Below are positions 45,172 through 54,958 of a stretch of 64,000 nucleotides of DNA, one piece after another; the stretch's first letter is position 1; each line of letters opens with the position of its first letter. A program made the position numbers and the translations under genes. This DNA comes from Deltaproteobacteria bacterium HGW-Deltaproteobacteria-4. GTDB taxonomy: Bacteria; Desulfobacterota; Desulfuromonadia; Desulfuromonadales; UBA2197. The stretch is taken from assembly GCA_002841765.1 (NCBI GenBank), contig PHAV01000012.1:18171-82170 (forward strand), given 5' to 3'. The notes beneath the pieces were generated by a model. It saw only the letters and a program-made list of their open reading frames with translations, was not told the origin of the DNA and ran no database searches.

Positions 45172-45755
45172 ACAAGAAGCGCCTCATCCTCTCCCTCATC
45201 CTTCTCCCGCTTTGCGCCTGCACTCTCGCCAAGGTCGATGTCAATGTCGTCAGTGAGCGCACCTCTCTGGAGAATCAGGTTCTCGGCACCTACAACACCA
45301 TCAGCGACGACCTTCTCCTCGTCGCCTCGGTGCGCGGTATCTCGCCAACAGGCAAGATTACCCCGGCGCCACAGCGGACGCCGGAGCAGGAAACGGCGGT
45401 GCGGGCGCTGGAGACGGTCTCCTTCCATGCCGACGACATCGAAACCTTCAAACGTCTCGGCTGGATCGGCGAGGGGCGCGATGGCCTTCTTACCGCCTTT
45501 CCCCGCACCCAACCCAAGGGGGGGAGCAGTGACCAAAACTTTGCCGCCACCTACAGTGACGGGGAATTCTCGGAGGTTCTCGATCAAGTCAACAAGGCCC
45601 GCGAAGTTCTGATGCTGCGGGTCATCCAGACCAACGAGAACTTTACCGTGCAGGATCTTCCTGAGATTCGCCGCGTCTTTGCCAAAATCAATCAGCAGAA
45701 CAGCCCGCCCGGCAGCAAGGTACAGAAAGATGACGGCACCTGGGGGACACTGTGA
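45168..45755 (+). CDS. Lipoprotein resembling a YnbE-YdbL (DUF1318) fusion
   Basis: A 195-aa lipoprotein: basic MNKKR, hydrophobic LILSLILLPLCAC with a lipobox, then KVDVNVVSERTSLENQVLG, similar to the start of YnbE-type outer-membrane lipoproteins. The C-terminal ~65 residues (LDQVNKAREVLMLRVIQTNENF, then PPGSKVQKDDGTWG) follow the DUF1318/YdbL pattern: helical with a PG...DG.W end. In E. coli, ynbE and ydbL are separate genes after ydbH; here the two roles may be joined. The ATG overlaps the upstream stop (ATGA), and its own stop overlaps the GTG of the CHAT gene. Joint assignment is inferred from neighbours and motifs. Confidence 0.6.
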   Translation: MNKKRLILSLILLPLCACTLAKVDVNVVSERTSLENQVLGTYNTISDDLLLVASVRGISPTGKITPAPQRTPEQETAVRALETVSFHADDIETFKRLGWIGEGRDGLLTAFPRTQPKGGSSDQNFAATYSDGEFSEVLDQVNKAREVLMLRVIQTNENFTVQDLPEIRRVFAKINQQNSPPGSKVQKDDGTWGTL

Positions 45756-48700
45756 GCTGGCGCTTCCGACCGCTGATGGCGGCAGTCCTCCTTTTCGTCC
45801 TGACCCTGACCGGCAGTGCCGGTGCAGCGACGCCACTGAGTGACGATCTTCTCGCCCCGAGTGTACCGCGGCCGGCGCCACGCGCCCGACCGGAGATGGT
45901 CGCCGAGCCGGTTCTCTTCACCGCCCGCTCAACCCTTTACGCCACCCGCTCCGAAAACGGCAGCATCGTCACCATCGAAACCGGGGAGCAGAGGGATGAA
46001 CTCTGGCTCTATCCAGCCGGATATCCGCAGGTTCTGCCGCAACGGCTGTTGTCGGGAGTGGCGCGCCTGGCGATGCCGGCCTTGAGCCGCGATGGCCGTA
46101 CCCTTGCCTGGATCGACAGCCGCGATGATGTCAAGGGTGATCTCTGGGTCCTCGATCTCACCCGCCCCGGTGCCGTACCGCGACGCCTCAGCGACAGCCG
46201 CAGCGAAGAGCAGGCCCCGGTCTTCAGCCGCGACGGCAGCTTTATTCTTGTCCATCAGCTCACCCCCGGATCAACTTTGCGACGCCTTGTCCGCTACGAT
46301 CTTGTCGGCAGCGGACCGACGCCCCTCGCGATTAACATCGATGCCGCCTTTGCCCATCCGGCCCCGGACGGGCACTCCTGGGTCTTTGTTTCGCGCCAGA
46401 GCGATCCTGGCGGCGATCTCTGGCTCTGGGACGGAGAGCAGGAACTAACGCAGCTCACCTTCGGCGCTGCGGTTGATCTCTATCCCGTCTGGGAGGGAGT
46501 GGACACACTCCTCTTTACCCGGATTGCCGAACAGAGCGGGCGCGGCGAGATCGTCCGCCTGCATCTCAACCGCCGCGACACCTCCGGGCATCCGCGGCTC
46601 TTTCCCCTCACAGTGCCGGCGCTCGGGGCGTTGGCACCGTTACCGGTTGGACAGGAAATTTACTTTGTCGGCGCCCAACCCGGGGGAGGGCAACTTCTCA
46701 CCCTGCCGGACGGCGGAGAGATCCCCCGTCTGCAAGATCCTGTTGCCCAGTGGCAGTTGGTGCAGCAGCTGCGCTTGCGCCGGCCAATCGATCTCCCGCA
46801 TGTCCGCCTCGCCGCCTTCCAGGTTCTGGCGCAGGAGAAGGAAGCCAGCCGCTACGGAGCACAAGCGAGTCTGATCCTGATTGAACTCCTTGAAGCGGAG
46901 GGGGAAGAGCGCGCGGCCTTAAATCTGGCGGAGGAAGTCAGTCGCCGCTATAGCGCGCTGACACCGGAATCGCAACTCGCGGCTCTGTCCGGGCTCCGCC
47001 TCGAAGCGCAGCTGCGTTATCGCCTTGCCGCGGCCGGCGAAGAAGGTCAAAAAATTCTGAATGCCGCTGTGGTCGCCATCGACGCACAATCCGCCGGGGA
47101 GAATACGGAGCTGCGGGCGCGCGCCCTGATCGACGGCGGCCGGCTCTTGAGCGACTTCGCCAGTCGGGCTGCAGATCGCCTGTCGGCGTTGCAACGTTTC
47201 GAGCAGGCCATGGCCCTGCCGGATCTTAGCCGCTCGTTGCAGGCCGAAGCCTCCTTCCGGCGCGCCCTGCTGCTAACCCAACTGGCAGGCGGGATACGGG
47301 GAGAAGAAGCGCTGATCACGGTGGTGCAGGACTTCCCCGAGGAAGAGTTGTGGGCGGAAAAGGCAGTTTCTGTCATCCTGGCAGGCCGCACACCCGCAAA
47401 CGGCGGCAGTGCCGAACAGGGCCGCCAACTCGCCGCCCTGGCGGAACGCTATCAGTTGGAGCTGCCCCGTCTGGCGATGGGTGCCTGGAATCGCATCGGC
47501 GATCTCGCTTATGCGGCAGAGGAGTGGAGCCGGGCGCGCGCTGCCTACCGGACCGTCCTCGACAGCTTTCCGCCCCTCCTCACCCCGACCGCTGCGGCGC
47601 GCTTTGCGCTGGCCGAGCTCCTTTACCGTGAGGAACGTTATGGTGAAGCCACGGCGCTCTACGAAGTACAGATGGGGGAGGTGCCGGAAGAGACGGCGAT
47701 CTACCAGCTTGCCCGCGCCGCCTACGTCCGCAAGCGTCTCGCGGCCGGCGAAAGTCTTTATCGTCGCGGCGAAATCGCCACGGCCCGCTCGACTTTTCTC
47801 GACCTCATCCGCTACGAAGGACGCAGCCTGCCGGCACATCGCGGTTATATCAAGGCGGTAGCAGCACAGGGGCAGGCAGAGGAGCTCCTCCTCCTTTACC
47901 GAAAACTCCTCCTGCAATACCCCGATGATCCGATCCTCCTGTACGGCGCTGGACTTTGTGAAACCTATCTCCCCGGTCGCGACCACCTGCGTAATGCCCG
48001 GACAGTTTTAGAGCGCGCCTTTGAACGGCTGCCGGCTTCGCCCTATCCGGCCCAGACGCTCGGGTACATCGCCGAGGTGGAGGAGACGGTTTATAACGAG
48101 GTCGGCGGACTCGAGCGGGCACTGAGCCTTTATCGCCGTGCCGCCCTGCTCAACCGCGATGACCTCGATCCGGATAATCGTGCCAACCTTGAACTCAATC
48201 TCGGCAATGTCGCCTTCCTCCTCGGTCGCAACGCCACGGCGCAGCAGCACTACCAGCAGCGGCTTGCCGCCAACCAACCCTTCGACAACCCCGAGACCGA
48301 ACTCCTCTTTCAGCGCCGTGCCGGGGCGGTCGCCTTTCAGCTCGGCGCCAGTCAAGAGGCGATCGCCCGCTACGCGACTGCCCTGCAGCTCGTCGAGGCG
48401 CGCCTCGATCCGAGTCGTCCCCTTGAGGCCTTTGGCAAGCTGGCGCGTCGTATCAACGAACGCCTCTTCAGTCCGGAGAAGGGCGCTCCGCCTGCACCGG
48501 CTGCGGCGCTGATCGCGCAGCAGGCCATTGCCGCCGAACTCGATGGCCTCGGCGCCACCCCCCCGGCAGCGCCACCGGCGGCGGAGTGGGAAAAGTTCAG
48601 CACCGCCCTCCGGACTCTCCTGCAGCGGGAAGAAAAGTTGATCGCCGCTGCCACGAACTGGCATCCGGAGGGGAAGACCTATCAGGCCGAACTGAAGAGC

Positions 48701-51700
48701 CTGATTCGCCGGGTCAGCGAAGAGCTTGATGCTGTGCCGCGTCTGGTCGAGACCCAGGCGGAACTCCATGATCGTCTCGGCCTCGCCAGCCTCGAAGCCG
48801 GCGAATTTGCCACCGCCGGACAGCACTTTGTCATTGCCTTCGATCTCAATCTCCGCCTCGGTCGTACCGACAACCTCGTCCTCAATCGCCGTTCCGGAAG
48901 CATTGCCGCTTATCAGCAGGCGCAGAGCAGCCCGGGGGAGGAGCGCATTGCCTTGCTGACGACCGCCCGCAGCGGTTTCCTGGAGGTCCTGCAGCTGGTC
49001 AAGAAGTATCCGCCCAGGTCGAAAAAATCAAAGGGTCAAGGGGGCGGATTGCTCCGTCTCAAGCTCGATTATGCCCTCGACCAGGCGGGGGCGACGACTG
49101 CCGCCTTCGGCTTCAGCGCCGAACAGGAACGCCGGCTTGCCGAGACCTATCTGGCGCGGATCAGCGCCGAGCTTGGTGATCCGGTCACGGCGCTGGTGAT
49201 GCTGCGCCGGCAGCTGGCGAATTACCCGCAAGAGATTACCAGGGTCGCCCCGGGCGATCGCTTCGGCCTCGGCCTCCTCAGCCATCGCGTTGCCCACCTC
49301 GAACATGCCCTGGCGAACGATGCTAGCGCAGCAGCGGATTTTCGCCGTGCCCTCCTCGTCAACCTCGCCGAAGGGAGTCCGCTCAGCGCCGCCATCAACC
49401 TCCGCAACTGGGGCTCACTCCTCGATCCGCAGGGGGCAGGGGTGGCTGACGACTTTCTCCGCCGCCAGGCGGAAGTGGCCACGCTCTTTGCGGCGCAACG
49501 AAGTACGGTGCCGGTCGGGAGTGAAGCCCGCATTTACTTTGACAGCAGCAGCCTGATCCTGCGACTTGCCAACGCGGCAGAGAATCCCGTGCAACGTTCC
49601 GCCCTCCTTTACCGGGCTCTTGCTCTCGGCGATCAAGCTTTGGCGCTGAATAAGGGGGAAGGGAAGGGGGAGAAACGGGAAGAGTTGACGCTGCACAGTG
49701 CCGTCCTCCTCAATCGCGCGGCGATCTGCAGCGCTCTCGATCTTCCTGTTGCCGCGACCAGCGCCTATCACGCAGCGCTGCAACTTGCCGAGACCGGAGA
49801 GTTGGCAGCGCTGCGCTGGCGAGCCGAGGCCGGACGCGGCGACTATCCTGCGGCGTTGCAACACTTGCAAAGTCTCGCCCCCCATGATTTTGATCTGCAA
49901 GCCGGCGAGCTCTTTGTCCGTTTTGCTCCGGAACTGCAACGCCTCGCCGCTGGCGATAGCCGGCAGGCTTTGCAACTGACGGAACTACTGAGTGAGATCG
50001 AGCGCGTCCAGCTCCTGGCGCCGCCTCTTCTCTCCCTGCACGCGCCGGGCGTGGCCGACACCCTGCGCGCGGCCGCCCCGCATCTGCGCCTCAAACGCGA
50101 GCTGCAAGGGCAGCTCAGCGCGGCTCGCCCGGTCGATCGCGACTATCTGCAACTCCGTCAGCAACAGGAAGAGACCCTCCTGATCAACATCCTTGGGAAA
50201 CTACCGTCAATTTATGGCGCGCTGCCGCCGTCCCTCCTCGATTATCTCGCTGCCGCTCTGATTACCGGAGCAAACAAAGAGGAAGTGCACACATTACGCG
50301 CCAAATTTATCAATCGCTGTCAAGCCGGGGAGGGGGGATATTTCTGCACCCTCCTGCTGCCGCAAACGGTTGAACTCAGTCAGCTCGACATGCTCCTTGA
50401 AGGACGCGAGGTCCTGCGCCCGGTCGCTTTGGGAAATGATCGCTGGCTCCTCTTGACCTTGACCAGTGATGGTGAGGTGCTGAGCGAGACCCTGACCACG
50501 CAGCAACTGCAACAGCGCGTTATCGTCAATCCGGGGGCGATCCTGGCCAGCGAAGATCAGCAGCCTTTCAGGGACAACACCTTCCTCACCCGCAGCCTCA
50601 GCCTGACCCATCTCTGGCGTTCTCTTGAAGCGCGCCAGCCCTTCCGCCAGAATATCCTCGACCCGGCGGGTTGGTGGCCGATCCAGCCGCCCTTTGTCCC
50701 GGTGCAGGGGACTTCACTGGCCGAGGCGCTGCCCCAGGCCCATACCCTGGTTCTTCCCGCTCGCGCCGGACTCCTTGTCGAGCCGCCGACCGGGATCACC
50801 GGCACCGCTTTGCCGCGCTTCTCCTACAGCGGGGCGGGTGGCGAGCGTTACCCCCTCGATCTCACGAACGCAGTCAGCCTCGCTCTGGTCGTTGCGCCGC
50901 AGGCCGGTCTACAGCAGAGCTACACTCTCGGTCACCTCACCGCCCTGACTGGCGTCCCCTCCCTCCTCATCAGCGATGGTACGCCGGCCGGACCGGCCTT
51001 CAGCGCCAGCTATGCGCAATCCTCCCTGGGTGACGCCGCGGCTCAGCTCCCAGCCGGCTGGTTCCTCCTCGGCGACTGGGGCCTCGATGCCGCCGCTGCG
51101 CAGCAGCTGGGTCGCAGTCGGTTTGTCGAAGTCGGCAAGGCCGGGCTTGCCGCCCAGAAGCAAGGTCAGCACCTGCAAGCTCTCGCCTATTTTGAAGATG
51201 CCCTGGCGATCGCCGCGACCGATGCGAAGTTAGCGGCCCAGATCATCCCCCTGCTCAGCCTCGCCCGCGAGAGCGCCTTTGCCGCCGGCCAGCTGGAGCG
51301 ATCGATTGCGCATGCCGCGCAACTGGTGGCCGAGATCGAGAAGAACGAGCCTTATTCGGCGGCGCATGCCGATGCCCTCCTTCGTTACGGCCTCCTCTCT
51401 GGCCGCGCTGAACGTTACAGCGAGGCCGAAAAAGCACTGCAGGAGAGTGTCGCCACCTTCGCCGATCTCGGTCTGGTCAAGAAACAGGCCGCCGCCCTGA
51501 GCGGTTTTGCCCAGGTGCAGGAGAATGCCCTCGACTACAGCCGCGCCGGCACCCTCTACAGTGAAGCCGCCGACCTGCGCCAGCTCCTCAGGGATGATCT
51601 CTCCCTTGCCGATCAGTACCGCAACCTCGGCCGCCTTTATGACCTGCGCCTCTCCCGCTATGCCGAAGCGGAACGCTACTACGCCAGGGCGGTCGAGCTT

Positions 51701-53953
51701 TACGCAGCGCAAGGGGCGAAACGGCTGGAGGGGGAAGCGCTGCTGGAACGCGGCCGTACCCGGCGCCTTCTCGGCGATTTCAAGGGCGCCGATGCCCTCT
51801 ACGAAGAAGCGCTGCAAAAGCTTGGTGAAGGGGAGGGAAGAAGCCGAGCGCGCGTCACTCTCGAACAAGCGAATAACGCCTGGTTTCAGGGACGTTATCA
51901 GGAAGCCTTTGAGAAGAGGGATGAAGTGGAGAAGGCGGCGAAGAGCGGGGGGTGGAACGGCGAACTGGTGATGGCGAAGAATACCGGCGGTCTGATCTGG
52001 TCGACCCTCGGTGACCAAAAGCGCGCCCTCGTCGAACTCCGCGCCGCCCTGCTCCTTGCCGAAGCGCTGCCGAACCGTCAGGATGAAGTCGCCACCACCC
52101 TCAACAATATCGGCCTGGTGCAGCGGGAGTCCGGCGACTATAGCGGCGCAATCGCGACACTGGAGCGGGCCCTCGCCATCGACCAGAAGATCGGCTCGCG
52201 CTGGGCCATGGCCTACGATCTCCGCAACCTCGGCCAGTGCCTCCTCCGCCTCGGCCGCCCCGAGCCGGCGCTTCGTCACTTTGTGGATGCCGAAGGACTG
52301 GCGACAGCGATCGGCGATCAGGTCAATCTCGCCAAGATCCTGCTGGCACGGGCCGATGCCGAGCTGCAGCTGGGGCGTCTGGCAGATGCAGAGCGCAGCT
52401 ACCGGCAAGCCCTAGCTATTGCCGACCGTCTCCTCCTCCCCGAGGTGCGCTGGCGCGCCCTCTACGGCCTGGCGCAGGGGGAAGAGCGCGGCAAGAGAAA
52501 TGACGCAGCTGTTGAATTTTATCGTCAGGCGATCGCCACCATCGAAGAGTTGCGGGCGACGATCCGCCTCGATCAGTTGAAGGACGGCTTTCTCAACGAC
52601 AAGGGGGATGTCTACGCCGGCCTGGTCAGCCTCCTGGCCGGGCTCGGCCAAGGCGATGAAGCCTTTGCTGTCGCCGAGCGCTCGCGGGCCCGTAACCTCA
52701 TCGACATCCTCGGCCGCCAGCGCCTGTCGCTTGCCGGCTCCGTCGATCAGGATCTCTACGACCGCCAGCTGCAACTCAAGGAAGGTCTGCGCGAGCAGGA
52801 GCAGTTCCTTGTCCTCGCCGCGACCCCGGCCGAACAGGCCCTGTATCAGACCGCCCTCGACAAGCTCCGCGCCGATTATCAGGATCTCCTCCTCGAGATC
52901 GAGAAGGAGCGGCCGGAGCTCCTCGCCCTGGTCAAGGTCGACCCCTTAACGCTCACGCAACTGCGCGCCCTTCTCGAACCGGGGATCGTCCTCCTCTCCT
53001 ATTATCAGCTGCCGGATCGCACCCTCTGCTGGCGCATCGACCGGCAGGGGACGACACTCTTTACTCTGCCAATCAGCGCTGCCGAGCTCACCGCCAGCAT
53101 CGACAGTTACCGGCGCATGCTGCAGAACCTCGAACCGCTGGAGAAGCTCTCCACCACCCTTTATAACCAGCTCCTGGCCGCGCCGCTTGCCGGGGGAGGG
53201 GAGATCCGCGCCCTCGGCATCATCCCGCACGGCTCCCTCCACTACCTCGCCTTTGCCACCCTCAGCGATGGCCGCGATTATCTGATCGAGCGTAGTCCCC
53301 TCTTCCATCTCCCGGCCGCGTCGGTGCTGCGCTACACCCTGCAACGCCGCCCGCAGGAGAAGAATCGCAAGGTGCTGGCGATCGGTAATCCCGATCTTGG
53401 CGACAAAGCTCTCGATCTCCCCTTTGCCGAGCGGGAAGCCGCGACCCTGCGCTGGAACTATCCGGATCTCACCCTCCTCACTCGCGAACGCGCCACCGAG
53501 AGCTGGGTGCGGAGCCATATCCACGAATTCGGCATCATCCATCTCGCTTCGCACGGCGAGTTCGATCCGATCAACCCCCTCTTCTCCAGCGTCCGTCTCG
53601 CCCGCGATCCGGCCAATGACGGCCGCCTCGAAGCCGAAGAGATCTTCGGCCTCGACCTCCAGGCCGATCTCGTCGTCCTCAGCGCCTGCCAGACCGGCCT
53701 CGGCGATCTGCAGCGCGGCGACGATGTCGTCGGCATGAACCGTGCCTTCCTCTTCGCCGGCACCCATGCACTGTTGTCCAGCCTCTGGCGGGTCAGCGAT
53801 GTGGCGACGGCGATCGAGATGAAGCAGTTTTATCGGGATTACGGCAAGATGAATAAAGCCGAGGCGTTACGCAAGGCGATGCTGCATGTGAAGGGGAGAT
53901 ATCCGCACCCCGGTTACTGGGGGGCCTTTGTGCTGACCGGCGATTATGAGTAG
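45752..53953 (+). CDS. Giant exported PD40-TPR-CHAT protein
   Basis: A 2,733-aa protein starting at a GTG that overlaps the upstream stop. The signal peptide is FRPLMAAVLLFVLTLTGSAGA. Residues ~50-340 form a TolB-like PD40 propeller (TLAWIDSRDDVKGDLWVLDL). Then follow long helical arrays with recognisable TPRs, clearest at ~1,770-2,260 (AYFEDALAIAATD, GLVQRESGDYSGAIATLERA), with a less regular middle. The C-terminus (~2,400-2,733) is a CHAT domain with the caspase-type pair His2601 (HLASHGEF) and Cys2646 (LSACQTG), plus a conserved LLSSLWRVSD end. Known CHAT proteases include HetF and TPR-CHAT (Craspase); those are cytosolic, whereas this one carries an export signal. Substrate unknown. Confidence 0.85.
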   Translation: MSWRFRPLMAAVLLFVLTLTGSAGAATPLSDDLLAPSVPRPAPRARPEMVAEPVLFTARSTLYATRSENGSIVTIETGEQRDELWLYPAGYPQVLPQRLLSGVARLAMPALSRDGRTLAWIDSRDDVKGDLWVLDLTRPGAVPRRLSDSRSEEQAPVFSRDGSFILVHQLTPGSTLRRLVRYDLVGSGPTPLAINIDAAFAHPAPDGHSWVFVSRQSDPGGDLWLWDGEQELTQLTFGAAVDLYPVWEGVDTLLFTRIAEQSGRGEIVRLHLNRRDTSGHPRLFPLTVPALGALAPLPVGQEIYFVGAQPGGGQLLTLPDGGEIPRLQDPVAQWQLVQQLRLRRPIDLPHVRLAAFQVLAQEKEASRYGAQASLILIELLEAEGEERAALNLAEEVSRRYSALTPESQLAALSGLRLEAQLRYRLAAAGEEGQKILNAAVVAIDAQSAGENTELRARALIDGGRLLSDFASRAADRLSALQRFEQAMALPDLSRSLQAEASFRRALLLTQLAGGIRGEEALITVVQDFPEEELWAEKAVSVILAGRTPANGGSAEQGRQLAALAERYQLELPRLAMGAWNRIGDLAYAAEEWSRARAAYRTVLDSFPPLLTPTAAARFALAELLYREERYGEATALYEVQMGEVPEETAIYQLARAAYVRKRLAAGESLYRRGEIATARSTFLDLIRYEGRSLPAHRGYIKAVAAQGQAEELLLLYRKLLLQYPDDPILLYGAGLCETYLPGRDHLRNARTVLERAFERLPASPYPAQTLGYIAEVEETVYNEVGGLERALSLYRRAALLNRDDLDPDNRANLELNLGNVAFLLGRNATAQQHYQQRLAANQPFDNPETELLFQRRAGAVAFQLGASQEAIARYATALQLVEARLDPSRPLEAFGKLARRINERLFSPEKGAPPAPAAALIAQQAIAAELDGLGATPPAAPPAAEWEKFSTALRTLLQREEKLIAAATNWHPEGKTYQAELKSLIRRVSEELDAVPRLVETQAELHDRLGLASLEAGEFATAGQHFVIAFDLNLRLGRTDNLVLNRRSGSIAAYQQAQSSPGEERIALLTTARSGFLEVLQLVKKYPPRSKKSKGQGGGLLRLKLDYALDQAGATTAAFGFSAEQERRLAETYLARISAELGDPVTALVMLRRQLANYPQEITRVAPGDRFGLGLLSHRVAHLEHALANDASAAADFRRALLVNLAEGSPLSAAINLRNWGSLLDPQGAGVADDFLRRQAEVATLFAAQRSTVPVGSEARIYFDSSSLILRLANAAENPVQRSALLYRALALGDQALALNKGEGKGEKREELTLHSAVLLNRAAICSALDLPVAATSAYHAALQLAETGELAALRWRAEAGRGDYPAALQHLQSLAPHDFDLQAGELFVRFAPELQRLAAGDSRQALQLTELLSEIERVQLLAPPLLSLHAPGVADTLRAAAPHLRLKRELQGQLSAARPVDRDYLQLRQQQEETLLINILGKLPSIYGALPPSLLDYLAAALITGANKEEVHTLRAKFINRCQAGEGGYFCTLLLPQTVELSQLDMLLEGREVLRPVALGNDRWLLLTLTSDGEVLSETLTTQQLQQRVIVNPGAILASEDQQPFRDNTFLTRSLSLTHLWRSLEARQPFRQNILDPAGWWPIQPPFVPVQGTSLAEALPQAHTLVLPARAGLLVEPPTGITGTALPRFSYSGAGGERYPLDLTNAVSLALVVAPQAGLQQSYTLGHLTALTGVPSLLISDGTPAGPAFSASYAQSSLGDAAAQLPAGWFLLGDWGLDAAAAQQLGRSRFVEVGKAGLAAQKQGQHLQALAYFEDALAIAATDAKLAAQIIPLLSLARESAFAAGQLERSIAHAAQLVAEIEKNEPYSAAHADALLRYGLLSGRAERYSEAEKALQESVATFADLGLVKKQAAALSGFAQVQENALDYSRAGTLYSEAADLRQLLRDDLSLADQYRNLGRLYDLRLSRYAEAERYYARAVELYAAQGAKRLEGEALLERGRTRRLLGDFKGADALYEEALQKLGEGEGRSRARVTLEQANNAWFQGRYQEAFEKRDEVEKAAKSGGWNGELVMAKNTGGLIWSTLGDQKRALVELRAALLLAEALPNRQDEVATTLNNIGLVQRESGDYSGAIATLERALAIDQKIGSRWAMAYDLRNLGQCLLRLGRPEPALRHFVDAEGLATAIGDQVNLAKILLARADAELQLGRLADAERSYRQALAIADRLLLPEVRWRALYGLAQGEERGKRNDAAVEFYRQAIATIEELRATIRLDQLKDGFLNDKGDVYAGLVSLLAGLGQGDEAFAVAERSRARNLIDILGRQRLSLAGSVDQDLYDRQLQLKEGLREQEQFLVLAATPAEQALYQTALDKLRADYQDLLLEIEKERPELLALVKVDPLTLTQLRALLEPGIVLLSYYQLPDRTLCWRIDRQGTTLFTLPISAAELTASIDSYRRMLQNLEPLEKLSTTLYNQLLAAPLAGGGEIRALGIIPHGSLHYLAFATLSDGRDYLIERSPLFHLPAASVLRYTLQRRPQEKNRKVLAIGNPDLGDKALDLPFAEREAATLRWNYPDLTLLTRERATESWVRSHIHEFGIIHLASHGEFDPINPLFSSVRLARDPANDGRLEAEEIFGLDLQADLVVLSACQTGLGDLQRGDDVVGMNRAFLFAGTHALLSSLWRVSDVATAIEMKQFYRDYGKMNKAEALRKAMLHVKGRYPHPGYWGAFVLTGDYE

Positions 53954-54129
53954 GGCGATCTTCCGGGATCGGCTATAAGGAATCAATAATTTCGCCAGGT
54001 TTTACCGATGAAATCGTTGACAGCCGGGGAGGGGATACGGTACAAGTTTGACTCTTTTTAATGGATTGAATTGCATTTTGATGGGGCAGGGATCAAATGT
54101 ATCATAACCGGAACTCACAGTTGTAAGTA

Positions 54130-54170
54130 CGCCGCCTTGATCAGCAGAGATGCTGGTCGGCGGCGTTTTT
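54130..54170 (+). terminator. Rho-independent terminator after the CHAT gene
   Basis: CGCCGCC plus ATCAGCA-type inner bases (54130-54146) pair with TGCTGGTCGGCGGCG (54151-54165) around a GAGA loop. A run of five T follows. It is 177 bases beyond the CHAT stop and would end the three-gene operon. Confidence 0.8.
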
Positions 54171-54195
54171 ACGTTGGCTGGAACGGGCCTCGTGT

Positions 54196-54211
54196 CAAGA
54201 GCGTTTCACGC
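54196..54211. repeat. 16-bp direct repeat, left of the GxxExxY gene
   Basis: CAAGAGCGTTTCACGC occurs here and again at 54731-54746 in the same orientation, either side of the GxxExxY gene. Related ACG-rich stretches continue past both copies. Confidence 0.7.
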
Positions 54212-54323
54212 TACGTCGCTACGTCAGACAAAAAGGCATAAGTCCGATGTATCGTAGCGGCGTTGCGCGAGGTGGGTTCGGTCTGAAGGATCAAGACGAA
54301 GGATGCGGATGGGGGATTATTTG

Positions 54324-54719
54324 ATGACTGAGAACGAAATTGCCAACCGGATCATGGATGCGTCATTTCATATCCACCGTGAACTCGGGCCTGGTCTGCT
54401 GGAATCGGTGTACGAGGTCATTTTGGCCAAGAAACTGACCGACCGTGGACTTGTGGTTGAACGCCAGCAGCCGATAGCGATTCGTTTTGAGGGGATCACC
54501 TTTGATGAAGGCTTCCGTGCCGATCTGGTGGTCGAAAAGAAAGTCATTGTCGAATTGAAATCGATAGAGAAGCTGCAAGCGGTTCATGCCAAGCAACTTT
54601 TGACCTATTTACGGTTGACCGACTGTCGATTGGGGCTGTTAATCAACTTTGGTGAATTTTTACTCAAGGACGGTTTCAAGCGCGTGGTCAACGGTATCGA
54701 TGATGAAACCCGCTGTTAA
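54324..54719 (+). CDS. GxxExxY protein
   Basis: A 131-aa protein with the family motif GPGLLESVYE (residues ~24-33) and the downstream FRADLVVEKKVIVELKSIEKL, which resembles the D...ExK core of PD-(D/E)XK nucleases (D at FRAD, E-L-K after IVEL). So a nuclease-like fold is plausible. The ATG at 54324 has GGGGGA seven bases upstream; ATGs at 54303 and 54309 are in frame too. It ends 239 bases before the ankyrin gene. Members often lie alone in intergenic or mobile regions between short direct repeats, and a 16-bp repeat flanks this one. Confidence 0.85.
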   Translation: MTENEIANRIMDASFHIHRELGPGLLESVYEVILAKKLTDRGLVVERQQPIAIRFEGITFDEGFRADLVVEKKVIVELKSIEKLQAVHAKQLLTYLRLTDCRLGLLINFGEFLLKDGFKRVVNGIDDETRC

Positions 54720-54730
54720 GCTCGGAGAGG

Positions 54731-54746
54731 CAAGAGCGTTTCACGC
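54731..54746. repeat. 16-bp direct repeat, right of the GxxExxY gene
   Basis: Second copy of the repeat at 54196-54211, beginning 12 bases after the GxxExxY stop. Together the copies bracket that gene and suggest it moved or was duplicated with its flanks. Confidence 0.7.
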
Positions 54747-54913
54747 GACGGCGCAACGACGCAACGGCAGGCAGAAAAGCTATGATCTGAGGTTAAACCA
54801 TTGCCACTGATTTTATGACTTCAGTTGGTGAAGAAGAGTTTCAGGAAGGATATTTAGAATAGGCCCGAACGAGAGGTGAATTACCCCTGGTTTTCAGGAA
54901 CTCGTCTGATGGA

Positions 54914-54933
54914 CAACTTTTATGTAAAAGTTG
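54914..54933. repeat. Palindrome, left candidate boundary of the viperin-ankyrin block
   Basis: CAACTTTTA pairs with TAAAAGTTG around a central TG, followed by GCGC. The same layout, with a longer stem, occurs at 60711-60738 next to the tyrosine recombinase gene. It lies 25 bases downstream of the ankyrin gene's stop. Confidence 0.55.
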
Positions 54934-54958
54934 GCGCGCTGTGAATTTTACCTTGTCA

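Noticed and set aside
44889..45881. A 330-codon minus-strand frame opposite the 3' end of the YdbH-like gene and the lipoprotein
   Set aside because: It crosses two genes that are translationally coupled on the other strand; a shadow frame.
51230..52408. A 392-codon minus-strand frame within the CHAT gene
   Set aside because: Antisense to TPR repeats; the periodic codon bias produces long shadows.
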